From Tachypleus tridentatus (Eukaryota > Arthropoda > Merostomata > Xiphosura > Limulidae), in assembly GCF_004210375.1 (NCBI RefSeq), contig NC_134834.1, forward strand, positions 160,971,290-161,035,289: a stretch of DNA of 64,000 bases, read 5' to 3'. The notes beneath the pieces were generated by a model. It saw only the letters and a list, made by a program, of their open reading frames with translations, searched no databases and had not been told where the DNA came from. Positions within the stretch are counted from its first letter, which is position 1. Every line of letters starts with the position of its first letter. A program made the translations under genes and the position numbers. Positions 12,801 through 24,300 of this stretch are shown piece after piece.

Positions 12801-14710
12801 TGACTGCTGTTATGTTATCAAAATGTTTTTCCAAATTACTATTATTGAACCATAAACAAGGTATAATGAAATCAGTGTTTGTAACATTTCTTATCAGAAA
12901 AGTTTTATTTTACATTCAGTATAAAAGCTCTTGCTAGGTGGTTACATTTTGTATTGTAAGAAAAACAAACTCTTGTCACCGTCCACATGTAATGTCAATT
13001 AAAATGTAATTTTACTCTTGTTTTCTTTTAATCTACATAGAATGCCTCTTTCAGTGGATTATTCAATTTACTATCAACCCAACCCAACCTTAACAAGGTA
13101 AGGTTATAAGTTTATACCTCAAACAATGTGTTACATTTGAAATAAGAGCACTTTTAATAAGTTTCAAGCATGTTTTCAAATATCTTAATAGTAACATGAA
13201 CATTTCCTATCTACAGATAGCAGTTTCACCTTTATTTCTGTATGCCACAGACGATGTAATGAGATTTTAAGTAAAGAATTCAAAACTAAACTTCGGAGTC
13301 CATGGTGGGGCTTATTCTTTGTCTTCTAGTGCAATGATTATTAAGTTGAGGCACAGTGCTAGGGGGAACACTTACACTGCATTAAGGGTTTATTTTGACA
13401 AGGAACAGTATGAAGATGCTAAGATCTTTTTTTTTTTTTTTCCCATACACCCAAAGAAAAATTCACAGTTAATACTTGGGAAGAAATGTTAATTTATTGC
13501 TGAAATCCAGTAATTTCTGCAGTCTTGGTCAGTTAGCATTTTGGAATATACTTACAGTGAGATAGAAGTAACAAAGAGTTGTTAAATTTTGTTTCATATC
13601 ACCAGTGTATGTAATACTGATAAATGGGATAAGGGGAGGAGTGACAATTTGAAGTTTTATCTGGTGAATTAGAATAGTCCACCAGTAAACTTTGGGTTTG
13701 ATCCCAGTGACAAAACTGTATGATCTACTAGCGTGTAGATTAAACCAGAACTAGAGCATATCATACATCATACCATTTTCAGTCGACAGGTTTCTGTTCA
13801 AATTAGTATGCACACCCCTGAAGTAGATATTCTATTTAAAAATGTGTCTGGGAATGGCTGGTATGAGTATTAACACATTTATTGATAGAACAACATTTTG
13901 ACCTTCCTAGGTGATCTTCAAGTTAAGAAGTGGGTTTCTCATCATTAATATATTCTATTAAAAAAAACAAACCTTTCAGCTACTTTGTTCTACAGTTATA
14001 AACTACCATCACTAATTTTAGTTGCATCTATCCAGTTCTAAGTAGGGATAGTGATTATTGGCTCCTTGGTTAAATTTGTGCAGGTGCTTCACCAGAAGTA
14101 GAAGATGGCATTTTCTATACTTGTGTATGAAAAGTTCTTAAACTTTAAAAACAATTTGTATGATTTCTAAACATCAAATGAACATTTAGATATGTGACAG
14201 TGTATGTAACATAACCTAGGCAGGTTATGTAATTAATTCTTATGAGTACTCTTTTAAAGTCATAGGTAGTGACTGCTTAAGAGAAATTTACCACTTAAGT
14301 CAAATTCTCGAGATACTTAATACAGATGTTACTTTTGTATGTTTTTGTATATAATGTACATAATAAAGATTTTTTACCTATAAATAAAAAATGAATATAA
14401 CACAGCAGCACCTTATAACTTTTGAAAATCCAAACAACAGACGATGTACGATAACATCGTATTTCCTATATCTTATATACAGGATAAGTAAAACTAGTTA
14501 GCAACAGTGCAATAATAATTGCCAACCTAAACATCTTTACTATTATCATGCAAAGCACGTGAAAATTATACAGGCATAAGATATGTATGACTTGCAATTA
14601 TATTTTATTTGGTCTTTCAGCTGACAACTTACACTGCACTGATGCAAGTTAACACTAACAAAATGGAGACATACCTACAATATTGTCCTGATCCATGCTG
14701 GCCTTGGTAG
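9730..14710 (+). CDS. ASAH1: Acid ceramidase-like gene, last six coding exons (5' incomplete, one frameshift)
   Basis: Acid ceramidase hydrolyses ceramide to sphingosine and fatty acid in the lysosome; it is made as a precursor that self-cleaves before a Cys nucleophile. The window holds about the C-terminal half: exons 9730-9874, 10742-10796, 11451-11615, 12268-12444, 13041-13097 and 14621-14710, all with AG/GT borders. Recognisable segments are [64 protein letters not shown] and the C-terminal CPDPCWPW. The Asn of TNYD and the Arg of DDRR match catalytic-site residues in the human enzyme. The CPDPC ending favours acid ceramidase over NAAA. The exons with the Cys nucleophile are missing (500-N gap upstream). 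Exon 11451-11615 is out of frame by one base. The gene converges on the TRIM-NHL gene downstream. Confidence 0.88.
10742..10796 (+). CDS. ASAH1: Acid ceramidase exon: [19 protein letters not shown]
   Basis: A 55-nt micro-exon between acceptor TTTTTCGTTTAG and donor GTAGGT. It encodes [18 protein letters not shown] plus the first base of Gly, matching the human LFSLTLNERFSINGGYLG segment residue for residue in length. Phase 0 entry and phase 1 exit fit its neighbours. The introns on either side (9875-10741 and 10797-11450) contain nothing I recognise. Confidence 0.88.
11451..11615 (+). CDS. ASAH1: Acid ceramidase exon with internal frameshift
   Basis: After TTTGTTTCAG the frame reads [20 protein letters not shown] and VMEC, the expected family segment. 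Beyond about 11527 the family-like reading ([19 protein letters not shown], then [10 protein letters not shown]) moves to another frame. Arithmetic agrees: the exon is 165 nt, and after the two bases that complete the entering codon 163 remain, one more than a multiple of three. Donor GTAAAA after 11615 is phase 0 and joins the next exon's ACVITRDR. Either one base is extra or two are missing near 11524-11530. Confidence 0.85.
11703..11820 (+). repeat. Dispersed repeat with hammerhead-like CTGAAGA...AAAC stem-loop
   Basis: The copy reads CTGAAGATGACCTAGGAAGG, then TCAAAACGTTGTTCTC, then GTTAATACCCATACCAG and TTTCAAGTGGGTTTCTCATC. GACCT pairs with AGGTC across an AGGA loop. Related copies are at 13843-13949 (inverted) and 56813-57020 (two copies head to head). 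The arrangement CTGAAGA, stem, GAAAC, GTTG recalls hammerhead motifs reported in Penelope-like retroelements, but in this copy the GAAAC position reads AAAAC. Confidence 0.6.
12268..12444 (+). CDS. ASAH1: Acid ceramidase exon: CVITRDRG .. TNYDHW .. DDRRTP
   Basis: 177 nt (59 codons), phase 0 at both ends, acceptor AAAAG and donor GTGGGT. It carries [27 protein letters not shown] and [17 protein letters not shown]. In the family, the Asn of TNYD and the Arg of DDRR belong to the N-terminal-nucleophile hydrolase active site; both are kept here. No frame break is seen. Confidence 0.9.
13041..13097 (+). CDS. ASAH1: Acid ceramidase exon: [19 protein letters not shown]
   Basis: 57 nt (19 codons) between acceptor ATCTACATAG and donor GTAAGG, phase 0 both sides. 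It matches the human stretch NISFETMYDVLSTKPVLNK in length and pattern. An N-x-S glycosylation-type site (NAS) sits at the start, as in the human protein. Confidence 0.87.
13843..13949 (-). repeat. Inverted copy of the hammerhead-like dispersed repeat
   Basis: Read on the minus strand it has the same order as 11703-11820: GTGGGTTTCTCATC relatives at one end, the AAGATCACCTAGGAAGGTC stem region, and GTTAATACTCATACCAGCC at the other. The core is degenerate (TTGAAGATCACC, AAAATG), so it is unlikely to be active. It lies in the last intron of the acid ceramidase gene. Confidence 0.6.
14621..14710 (+). CDS. ASAH1: Acid ceramidase terminal exon and stop
   Basis: Acceptor GGTCTTTCAG, then [29 protein letters not shown] and TAG at 14708-14710. 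The two Cys of CPDPC are the disulphide-forming ending typical of acid ceramidase. The preceding 1.5 kb intron (13098-14620) holds a copy of the dispersed repeat at 13843-13949 and otherwise nothing recognised. Confidence 0.9.
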   Translation: MTTYTALMQVNTNKMETYLQYCPDPCWPW

Positions 14711-14720
14711 ATGATTTGTG

Positions 14721-14726
14721 AATAAA
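14721..14726 (+). promoter_or_regulatory. Polyadenylation signal candidate for the acid ceramidase gene
   Basis: AATAAA lies 11 bases after the stop codon. That is unusually close, so one of the further AATAAA words around 14929, 15060 and 15085 may be the main signal. Confidence 0.4.
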
Positions 14727-17700
14727 TACTCTGGAAAATATTTTACTTACTAGTCCAGATAAGGTTTATAATTTGTGGTTTAAAAATTGTTTTTTTGAAT
14801 TGAAAAATGTTCCTAAATCTCCATTTTGTAAAAGTTGAGGTTACAACACTTGGTTATTAAAATCATTTAATATGATACCAATTCATGGACACGTTTCTCA
14901 GAATTGCATGTTGGAATTGTTTTTAGATGAAATAAACAGCTGGTGGGCAGCTGCAGGTGTTAAATGGATTTACATTTTAATAAAAATTTGATATTTATAA
15001 AGTAGATGCAGCGATATTTTAGAACTATTTTATAATTTCATACATAATTTATGTATTACAATAAACATTTCATGTAATTGTTTTGAATAAACATTTCTAT
15101 TGAATTTTCCTGACATTGTTTCATTGTTTCCAAGTTTAAGATAGCAGTAAGTAAAGATCCCGAAAAGTGAAATGCCTTATTCTGTATTCAAATCAACAGG
15201 TTTAGCAGTACGCCCTTGTGCAAGTTAAAAACATCACCTCTAGTTCTGGAGTTGTAAAACTATTTTGAGCATGACATTAAGAATTATTAATCCAAAAAGT
15301 AACTTTTCTTTAATATTGAGGTTGGGGTGATCACAAGCAATTGTTTTTAATTTATCTTCTCAAATATTTGATGGAAGCATGATATAACTGGGTCGTCATT
15401 GATTATTTGAGAAAATTTAACTCAACAAACTGAATGAACAATGAATACAACTGCCTTTATTGGAATAAACATCAAACTTTGTTACAAATCATATCCATGT
15501 AATGTCTTCAAAAAATAGTACAAGTAAATGCAATATAAGTTGTTTGAAACCCTGCTGCTGTACTACCAACATTTTGACCTTGCCTAAAGGCATATGTATG
15601 TTTGTCACACACAGATGACAATTTGCACTAGGGCCCTTCACCGTAACAAACAGGGTGATCATGCAAGTATCCATCTTGAGATTACTCTGTTTATTTCCTA
15701 CAAATAGACTTTCTTGTTTAGTAACCTAATAAATGGGTGTTTTTCTTGTATAAACTATATGAACCAGAACTAGTGTACTTCCACAACCCTCTGATATACA
15801 AGTATTAGAAATCCATATTTATAAAGGGGATTGTGTGTTATAATAAACATTCACTTCATATCAAATTACAGTGTCCCTTACATTGAGGAAGTCCACAGCG
15901 TAACGTAATGGACTGTAAATGTTCCACAGATGTGGGTAGGATAGCTTCAGGGGATCAAAGTGTTTGTACCAACACTGTTTCTCAATAAGATAATAGGATT
16001 TCTAGGCACCAAGTTTAAACCATTTAAAACTATCAGTTCACAGGATCAGCAATAGCTTTCCCCCATATCAATAGATTTTATCATTTTGTAAAAGAGCACC
16101 TAAAATATCTTGGTGCCTATGTAAACATATAAAGGGACTCTCAAAATTGTAAACCATAAGGAAAATTGACTTATTTGACCCTGTGACCACTGTCAGTTGG
16201 CTTGGTACTCTAGTTGGTATTGAAGAGGTTTTAAAACACTGATATAAAGCTGAAAAATAATCATTCCTATATTGCTTTCTTTTGTGTGTGTGCAAAATAC
16301 ATGACACTCACAATGCATTTTTATTAAAGAGTTGGCCAACTGTCAGGGCATTATGGGAAAAGAATATTGCATAGCCAAAAGAAAACCAATCTAGTCTGAT
16401 AATAACTTCTAGTAAGATGATTCTGGTGTTAATAAAAAGCTGCACTCCTGTTTATATATGCATACAATTCTTGGCAAACAGCAGCAACAGCAAAATATGA
16501 AAAAAAAATCCAGACTAGCCATTGTTTTTAGTTTTTTTCTTCAAAGTTAAACAATCAGAAAAGTTCTAGATTTACAGTTTCAACTGAAGCAGCTTTTATA
16601 TCAAATTTCTAAGTATGTTGATTCTAAATATAACTGGACATTATGTAACAGAGTATGTATAAAATGAGTACACGTAACAAAAACAATATGGTTCCACCTC
16701 AGAAAGTAATCATTAATATGGTTTAATTGTACTTTCATGTTTTACAAAACTGTCAATGTGGTTTTAATCTCTAAAAAGGGGAAGACAAGTTGGATAAGAG
16801 CCTATATAGTGTGCTTCTTACCAATATTCAACATTTAGAAGTTAAAAAATTGTATAGTTAACAATGTTAGAAAAAAAAAACAAGAACAAATATTACTTTT
16901 TGTATTCATTATAAATTCTGAACTTTCCTTACCAGTTTTATTAAAGAAAACAATGCTGGTTACAAGCTTTTGTTAGACTGGTATGTTCAAGAAAAACAAA
17001 TGCTATAGCTCTGTAACAAAATGAATATATAATTATGAAGAGTAACTGGGTAGAAAATCTTGCTCCAAACTTGCAATGTGATACTGAGGACCCTAACAGA
17101 CAAGTTATTTATAAAGAAATGTCAAGTTCAACAATTTTTTTAAACATCTGCTGTTAAACACAAAATAATATTGTTTAAAATAAAAAAGTATAATGAACCT
17201 AAGGGTATGTTGTCACCCATGTATAAATTAATATTAACAGTTGATGAAACATCTGGAAAGCAATAACTTTGTGAAAAACAAAAACATGTCTTTAAAGCAA
17301 AGTATTCTCAAGCAATATCTTTAAACTGTGTTTACTTCTACTTACGTACACTGCCTGTTTGTAATACGAATGACTATTTAAGAGACTAGATGGAAAAAGT
17401 AATACACTATGATATGCCATTCCTTTACATACATATATAATTTCAAATCCAACTATGCTGATGTAACAAGTTAAGGTATCTTTAAACTTCTGTTGAAAAT
17501 ATCAATGATAACATCTGTGATACTGTACAGCTAGGCACTGAAAAAAATTAATGGGAATGGCAACTGAAGATAAAAAAAATTTGAAAAACAAAACAAACAA
17601 GATGACCGGATATATATATATATATATGACAGAATATGACTATACACAAGTTTATTGATGCAGTAAAACAGCGAAGGCTGATATGTAACACTAATATAGT

Positions 17701-20700
17701 AGTTCACTGAGTAATACTTGACATGCTTTAATACTGGTCTCTGAGATATTGAAAAAAAACTGTCCCACCCTTGTTAGAAGGAAAACATTTTTTTTTATAA
17801 TGAACATACCAGTACCAACATAAGCTTAAAACAACATTACAGTTTCAATGGGCTTCAAAATGCTGTGGTATATGAACTTGGTGACATTTTGAGTAGCTTT
17901 TGCTTCCTTTCATTAACACAGAATACACAAAAACCACCACAAGTACTGACCAATTCACATACCTTGGCTATTAAGTACTCATAAAAAATTACACAAAATG
18001 TAAAGCATAGAGCCATAGACATTTTTCCAAGGAATTTCAACCTACAAATAACGATAAGTTACTGAATTCTGCATGTAGCTTAAACTGCAGCAAAATAAAA
18101 ATAACTAAATACTAAATTTCATGGCACGAAACACAAATGGTAGTTACAAATGTTGTTAGATTATTAGCATCAAACAATATACAATGTCACTGTCAATAAT
18201 AAAAAAATTAAGGTTCCATTTCACTTCATTTAAAACCATGTATGTATCCATGTCATATACATACATTTCTATATATATGTGTATTACTCATTTCTGTTTA
18301 AGAACTAAAAACCTATAAATGTAAGTTCTTTAAACTTTTTAAATAAAAGAACAGCAATGATAATTACAGGTTTTTCTGAAAGGTAAACCCCCTTTTTATT
18401 ATTGTTGTACTAAAAACTTATAAAGACTCTTAACAAAAATTATCACATAGATACTATACGAAATAAACAAATCAAAAGTTCAAAGGAGGTGAAATAGGTG
18501 GTTTTCAGGATTAAGGCTAATTGATTGATGGTAAGAAGTTAAAAATTTTTTTTTAGGAAAACTTCAACTATAAATCTCAAGTCATCACAAAAGTGTAACA
18601 CAAAAAACCTGATTAATTATTAAACTTTTAAAATTAATAAAAACTTTCAACTCTTACAGATTATCCTTGAATAATAATAATAATAATAAAAATTATATAT
18701 GCACAAAAAAAAACATCCAAAAAATATTCTTTTGCTGGCACAACCAGATTAGGAAGTTTGCAGCAAACTAAACCAAGAGAAAGTGTAATAAAATACTATT
18801 ACTTTGTTACATCAACACACACTGCATTTTACTATCTGATTACTTGTATGTGTTATTTAATAAGATAACTGACTAGAGTTATGACAACAACACGATTTAA
18901 GCAAGGCGGAAATTGTGGTTTATACTGGGAATGTCAGAAGCACATGTTGACATCTGTCATCATGAAATATGCTTAGTGTTAAAGCGACTGTCTAATATCT
19001 TGTTCATTTAACAAATACATGTGGACACAATAAGGCCATAATGGTTTACCTTTTATATACAATTTACTTTTTATCCCTGCAGTATGATGTACAATCTTTT
19101 TTTTTGTTCTTTTTTTTTTCCTTTCTTTTTTTTTTAACTACTGATGCAGTACAAACTACTTTTTTTTGCATCAAACCTTATAAACAAAGAAACCTATATC
19201 TGTATAGTTAGACCAATCACTCAGCCAAACTAAACAATAAAAAAAAGATGATTGCCGAAAAAAAAAGACAAAAATATCATTAAATATAATTGTATATGAA
19301 AAATGTATTAAAATAATAAAAGAATAATACCAAATAAACACCTAGCACAACAAATAATGGCGAGAATCAGACTTGCAAACAGCAAAACAGAGTGAAACTT
19401 GCATTTCATAAACTGTTATATTTGAAAATATTACTATAAACATCAAAAAGTGATATGGTAATAGTTGACTTTTTCCCATTTTGCTATCATGAACAATTAA
19501 AAAGCACGTGTGCATCGGAAAACTGTGCAGATTCTTCCTTTTTGGATACTTAAAACACCTAGTTGGATAACAATCCTCAGAGTTGTAATACATTTTTGCA
19601 TTCATCACGAATCTCGGTTTTTGGTGCAAGCTTCACAAAGACAAGACAGTATCACAGTAACAACATGTCAGTGTGATCTGAACTATACATGGCACCTACA
19701 GACATCTACACAATTGGTTAAATCCCTCAATAAATTGACAAAAAAATTGAAATAAGTGAAACAGTATGGACTGAATAAATTTTTATATATATATATAATA
19801 TATTTAGTTTTCAAACACAACTAATCAAGTGAATATAGTATAAGGCATTTCTCTAAATAACTGTAACACTATATCTAAAATTGAAGAACATCAAAACTAC
19901 AACAAGAAAACATTTATTATGAGGTTATGAAAAGTGAAGAAAAACTTATAGCAAGTAAATTGTAGCCAACCAAACGTTTCCATAAAAATTTTTGTAAAAT
20001 AAGAGCTCAAAATGGAGCATTATCAGTTTTTTTTTTTTAATATATAAGGTTCAATAAAAGCTAAATTACTTTTAAGTACTCATAACTTTATCTGCTTAAC
20101 AAATGTTTACTAACTTCAAATTTTAAGTAGTTTTATAAATAAATCTTGGTCAACAGATCAGTCACAGCTTCCATACAATAAAAGAATATTTAATATAACT
20201 TTTAAACTCTCAAACTTGTATATAGTTTTTATGTCATGAAGGATAGTTTCCAAAACTTGATATTGTTTGTACTGAGGCCCCTGATACACAAGCTCTTTAT
20301 AAGGAACAGCTGAAGTCAATACTAACAGCTGAAGATAGGGCGAGATCAAATCAACAAAAATATACGTGTATAGATATATATGTATATATATATGTGTGTA
20401 TAGTTCTGAGCAAGCTAACAATTTTACTAGGGTTAATATCACAGGCTTCCTACTGAACGGAATGACCTACATCTCATTCATTGTCTTTTTTTTTTTTTTT
20501 AATAACATCAAGAATTTCTTTGGCTACTAGAAGATGAGGAGTTCATCTTTTTTCTTTCTTGTTCATTAAAAAACTCCCACAGCCCTGCAACTATGAACTA
20601 CTAGGAAATTACATTCTCTTACATATAGATGACATGTCGTATGGCTCACAATTCAAAGGCAACTAATAAACATTACTTTCTGATATTGAGAGATTAGATA

Positions 20701-20772
20701 TAATCATTATGATGCCACACACCTACAGTGAACATCTTCACAAAACATGGTATATTCATGAGAGCTACTTGT
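14727..20772. other. Convergent intergenic region and probable 3' UTRs
   Basis: No coding exon is recognised on either strand. The two named genes point toward each other, so this 6 kb must contain both 3' ends; the TRIM-NHL 3' UTR should lie directly below 20773 on the minus strand. The stretch is rich in poly-T/poly-A runs (for example 19096-19135) and short microsatellites. Open frames near 15489-15674, 19342-19755 and 20158-20442 show no family resemblance. Confidence 0.5.
17610..17627. repeat. TA microsatellite
   Basis: Nine TA dinucleotides in a row in the convergent intergenic region. Confidence 0.9.
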
Positions 20773-21389
20773 TCACATGATATACAGGGTGTTCAAGATT
20801 AAGACATGGTGGTTGTTTTTTGGCCAGAGTGACAACATAACCTTCAGATGTGATCTTTAGGCCACAGCATCGACTGACCTTAACGTACGGACACTCAAAC
20901 TCGGACAGGAGTGAACCCTCACTTGAAAAGACAACAACATGAAATCGATTCCCATGGCTGTCTCCAACCAATACGTCACCAGCGTCACTGATATCAATTC
21001 CATTGGGAAAATTGGTGATATTTTCACAGCCTATACGTCTCATTTGCTGTCCATTTTCATTAAAAACAACAACACAGTGTCCTTTAAAATCGCAGATGTA
21101 ATACTCTTTCCCACTGATGGCTATGTCTGAAGGCTCTCGCATGTACTCGCTGCAATCAAACCAGCGAAGCAAGTCCCCATTCTCTGCAATGACGAAAACT
21201 GTGGGGGAGACACTATCCACAGCCACAATGTGTCCTTCTCCTGTGATAGCTAGTCCTGCAACTATGTCAATATATCTGATAGCAATCTTCTTAATAAAAT
21301 GTCCATTCTTCGTGAAAAGTTGCATGCGGGATCGCTTCATTTCCTCGGTCACAAATAACAAACTTCCCAGACTGTCGAATAACAGCAAC
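20773..21389 (-). CDS. mei-P26: TRIM-NHL exon 10: remaining NHL blades, two single-base frameshifts
   Basis: Acceptor TTTGTGGTAG. Frame one gives [18 protein letters not shown] to 21336. An extra base at about 21335 then moves the family-like reading ([20 protein letters not shown]) to the next frame, where it stays open for four more blades ([60 protein letters not shown]). A run of six A (20816-20821, plus-strand T) where five are expected shifts it again; [14 protein letters not shown] and TGA at 20775-20773 then fit the family ending. Taken literally, frame one stops after about 32 codons, and the long frame ends at 20765 with an unrelated tail. Confidence 0.87.
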
Positions 21390-24300
21390 CTACCACAAAC
21401 CAAAGTTTCTAAATGTTTTAATATTTCCTAATTAGTATGTATTTTAAATTTTTATTTCAGTGAAGGAAACTGATTTTATACAATCTTGGCTATTACATCT
21501 TTCCTACCTTACATTTTTTTCTTTAAACACTGAGGTATGGTGTCCTGTTTTTGACAAAAATTACTTTTCACAAATTCAAGAATGTTATCTTAAAAGTGTT
21601 CTTTAAAATTCCATATAAATAAGAACTACTTTTTTTCATAAATGTCTTTTACATAAACAATAAACACCTTATGGCTCATTGTTATAAGTTCTTCAATTAA
21701 ATTTCTTTAATCAACAGAAAGAGATGCAAGAAACAAAGATAAAAATACCTTTCGAGGATACCACAGCTGCCCTTCTTCCTTTCCAGGAAACCCAAACTGG
21801 TACTTGAACTCACCCATCTTATCAAAAACCTGGATTCTGTGGTTATTAGTGTCAGCCACAATAATTTCTTCTTCCAAACCCAAACAAAAACCATGGGGTG
21901 AACTAAACTGCCCTCTTCCTGGCCCAAGCTGACCAAATTTACACCTCCATAGACAAAATAAAACATTTAGAAAAGGAATAGCATATTACTTCATATGACA
22001 GTAATTCACAGAATCCAGATGAAAATCTTAATATTAATTCAGTAATAAACTCAGTATCATCAAAAAGCTAAACTTGAAAGTTGGTCAAAACCTAAAATTT
22101 AAATGGAAAACAGCAATTCAGTAATTCACTCAAAGTTAGATTGCAAGTGAAGTCAAAATGAATACTATAAAAATGGTTTAGCTAGTCTTCTATAAAACTA
22201 AAAATAGACTATTTCACGACATGAAATGAATTAGCTTTACCTTATTTGCATTGTGTTTAATTTGGTAGTGGCACTTCGTGGTGGAGGGTTATAGCTTCCT
22301 TGACCACCTGTCACCGGTGGCATAACTGAAGTAGAAATGAAAGCAGGATAATTGTAGAATATCACAAAAATATTGTAATTTGTAAAATACTAAATAAATG
22401 TGAAGTGCTATAAAAGCCCCAAACAACCAGCTGGTGAAGTAATAAATAAAAATCAATAGGTACATAACTCACACTGTGAAATAATTCTTAATTAGAATAT
22501 TTTTCAGGTTGATGTTTTTCAGAAAATTTTGCACTAACTGGATCTCAGAAAATAGGATGAAGTATCCAAGTTCTTGACAGTGAATTTATCTTTACAGAAA
22601 AAGTTAACTTGTCACTGCATATTAATCATAAATCAACAGTTCTAAAATATTTTACACAAGACAAAGAAAGATAATACAATACAAACTATTACTAACTATT
22701 TCCTGGGACACCCAAATTCAGGTTAGCATTGATAACTGATACACCATTTACAAGTGGCGAGCCAAAATGAGGACTACTTCCTCTGGTTGACTGTAAAGGA
22801 AGAGGTGATGTTCCACCATTCAAAAGACTTCCCAAATCTGTGTCTAGTGGAGATGGTTGTAAAGATCTTAGCCCTTGGGAGTGAGGCTGGGATGTGGTCG
22901 TGTGGGACATACTAGGAGAATCAGGACCCATGCTAGAAATCATCTGTCTACCCAAAAGTACTTGGCCTGTGGAGACATGCAAGATTATAGTTCTAAGTAT
23001 AATAAAAGCCAAAAAATATTTCTACTACAATAAATCAAGTTGACAATAATTTCATACCAGTCTTCTACATCACAATTCACTTTCGTTACACAGCTGGTTG
23101 TATTACATATTGAATAACTTTTATATGATAAAGTTACAGGAAGTATTTTTAATTTTCATAGATTCATCAAAAATATATTTCACATTTAATATTTATCACA
23201 AATAATTAAATGAAATCTTACACACAAACACACACACATTTTGCTTTCTAGAATACGTGAAAATGATCGTGAATCATCCATTATGAACAGTTATTGGCAC
23301 CTTCACAAACAATCATACCTATACTATTTCTTTAACCCTCAAAGCACTGGTAGCTAATGTAACCATGTTCAAACAGTGACATTTTCAATTATTAAATATT
23401 TTAAAATGAAAACTACAACATTATAAAGGCCTTTTAATGATATAAACCAGTTTTCAGATAAAGATTCAATTTGCAAAAATGAATTTCTGAATGCACTCTT
23501 TCGAGCTAACTAATATTAAATAGATAATTTAGCAGTGTTAGGCAAATTGAATAAGATAATTTGACTTCTTGACTTCTTTCATTACTTCTTGAAAAATGGC
23601 ACAGAAACAGTCACAAATAAAAAATAATCTCAATTTTTCTTTTTCTTTCCTTAACCAGTTCATGAAACTTACACAATCATTAAACATGTGGGTAAACAGA
23701 GAACAAGAAAATACCAGGTCTTATTGTATGAATAAACATCTCTGAGCACCACCTCTTTGTTTTGTTACAGAAATACATTATTTTACAGGCAATTATTTGC
23801 TCTAGTTTCTCTGAAAAGCCACAAAAAGCTAAATTTTTCAGAGTTCTTTTCAATGGCTTCATTCTCAAATACACATTTTACCAAGCATGTTTAAATAATC
23901 ACTAGGACGTTTGCACACAATCAATGATGGTTATTGCCATCTTTAGAATGTATTTTCACAACATGTTTATAAATATCACATTCATAACTAGTTATGGCCT
24001 CAAAGTGATTTATTCAAGTTTTAAAATATTCTGTCTAATCGCTCCCTTCAAACTACCTAAAGAATAAAACTACATCTGACATGTTCAAAAACAGAATCTT
24101 GCTTTGATGTTTATTACATTAACATTTGTGTTGCATAAAAAGAATATTCCAACTCTAATTTTGATTTGTGTCCTTCCTCCAAATTTTTTTTGCAGAACAA
24201 ATACTTAATCTTAGCAACAGATTTAAGATTGTGTGGGTCCAAGGGTTAATAACTTTTATGGACCCCATATTCCATGTAATTTTACATGGAATAAAATTAA

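Noticed and set aside
9730-14710. NAAA (N-acylethanolamine acid amidase) instead of acid ceramidase
   Set aside because: The closest residue matches and the CPDPC C-terminus fit acid ceramidase better, though the decisive N-terminal part is missing.
19086-19140. Poly-T tract as a retrotransposon tail
   Set aside because: Adjacent sequence shows no element on either side; it is one of many homopolymer runs in AT-rich DNA.
21325-21345. Programmed ribosomal frameshift in the NHL domain
   Set aside because: No slippery heptamer or downstream structure is evident, the break is mid-blade, and a second break plus one in a neighbouring gene favour sequence errors or decay.
20939-21431. Plus-strand open frames over the NHL exon
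   Set aside because: They are shadows of the minus-strand NHL coding sequence, which has clear family words.
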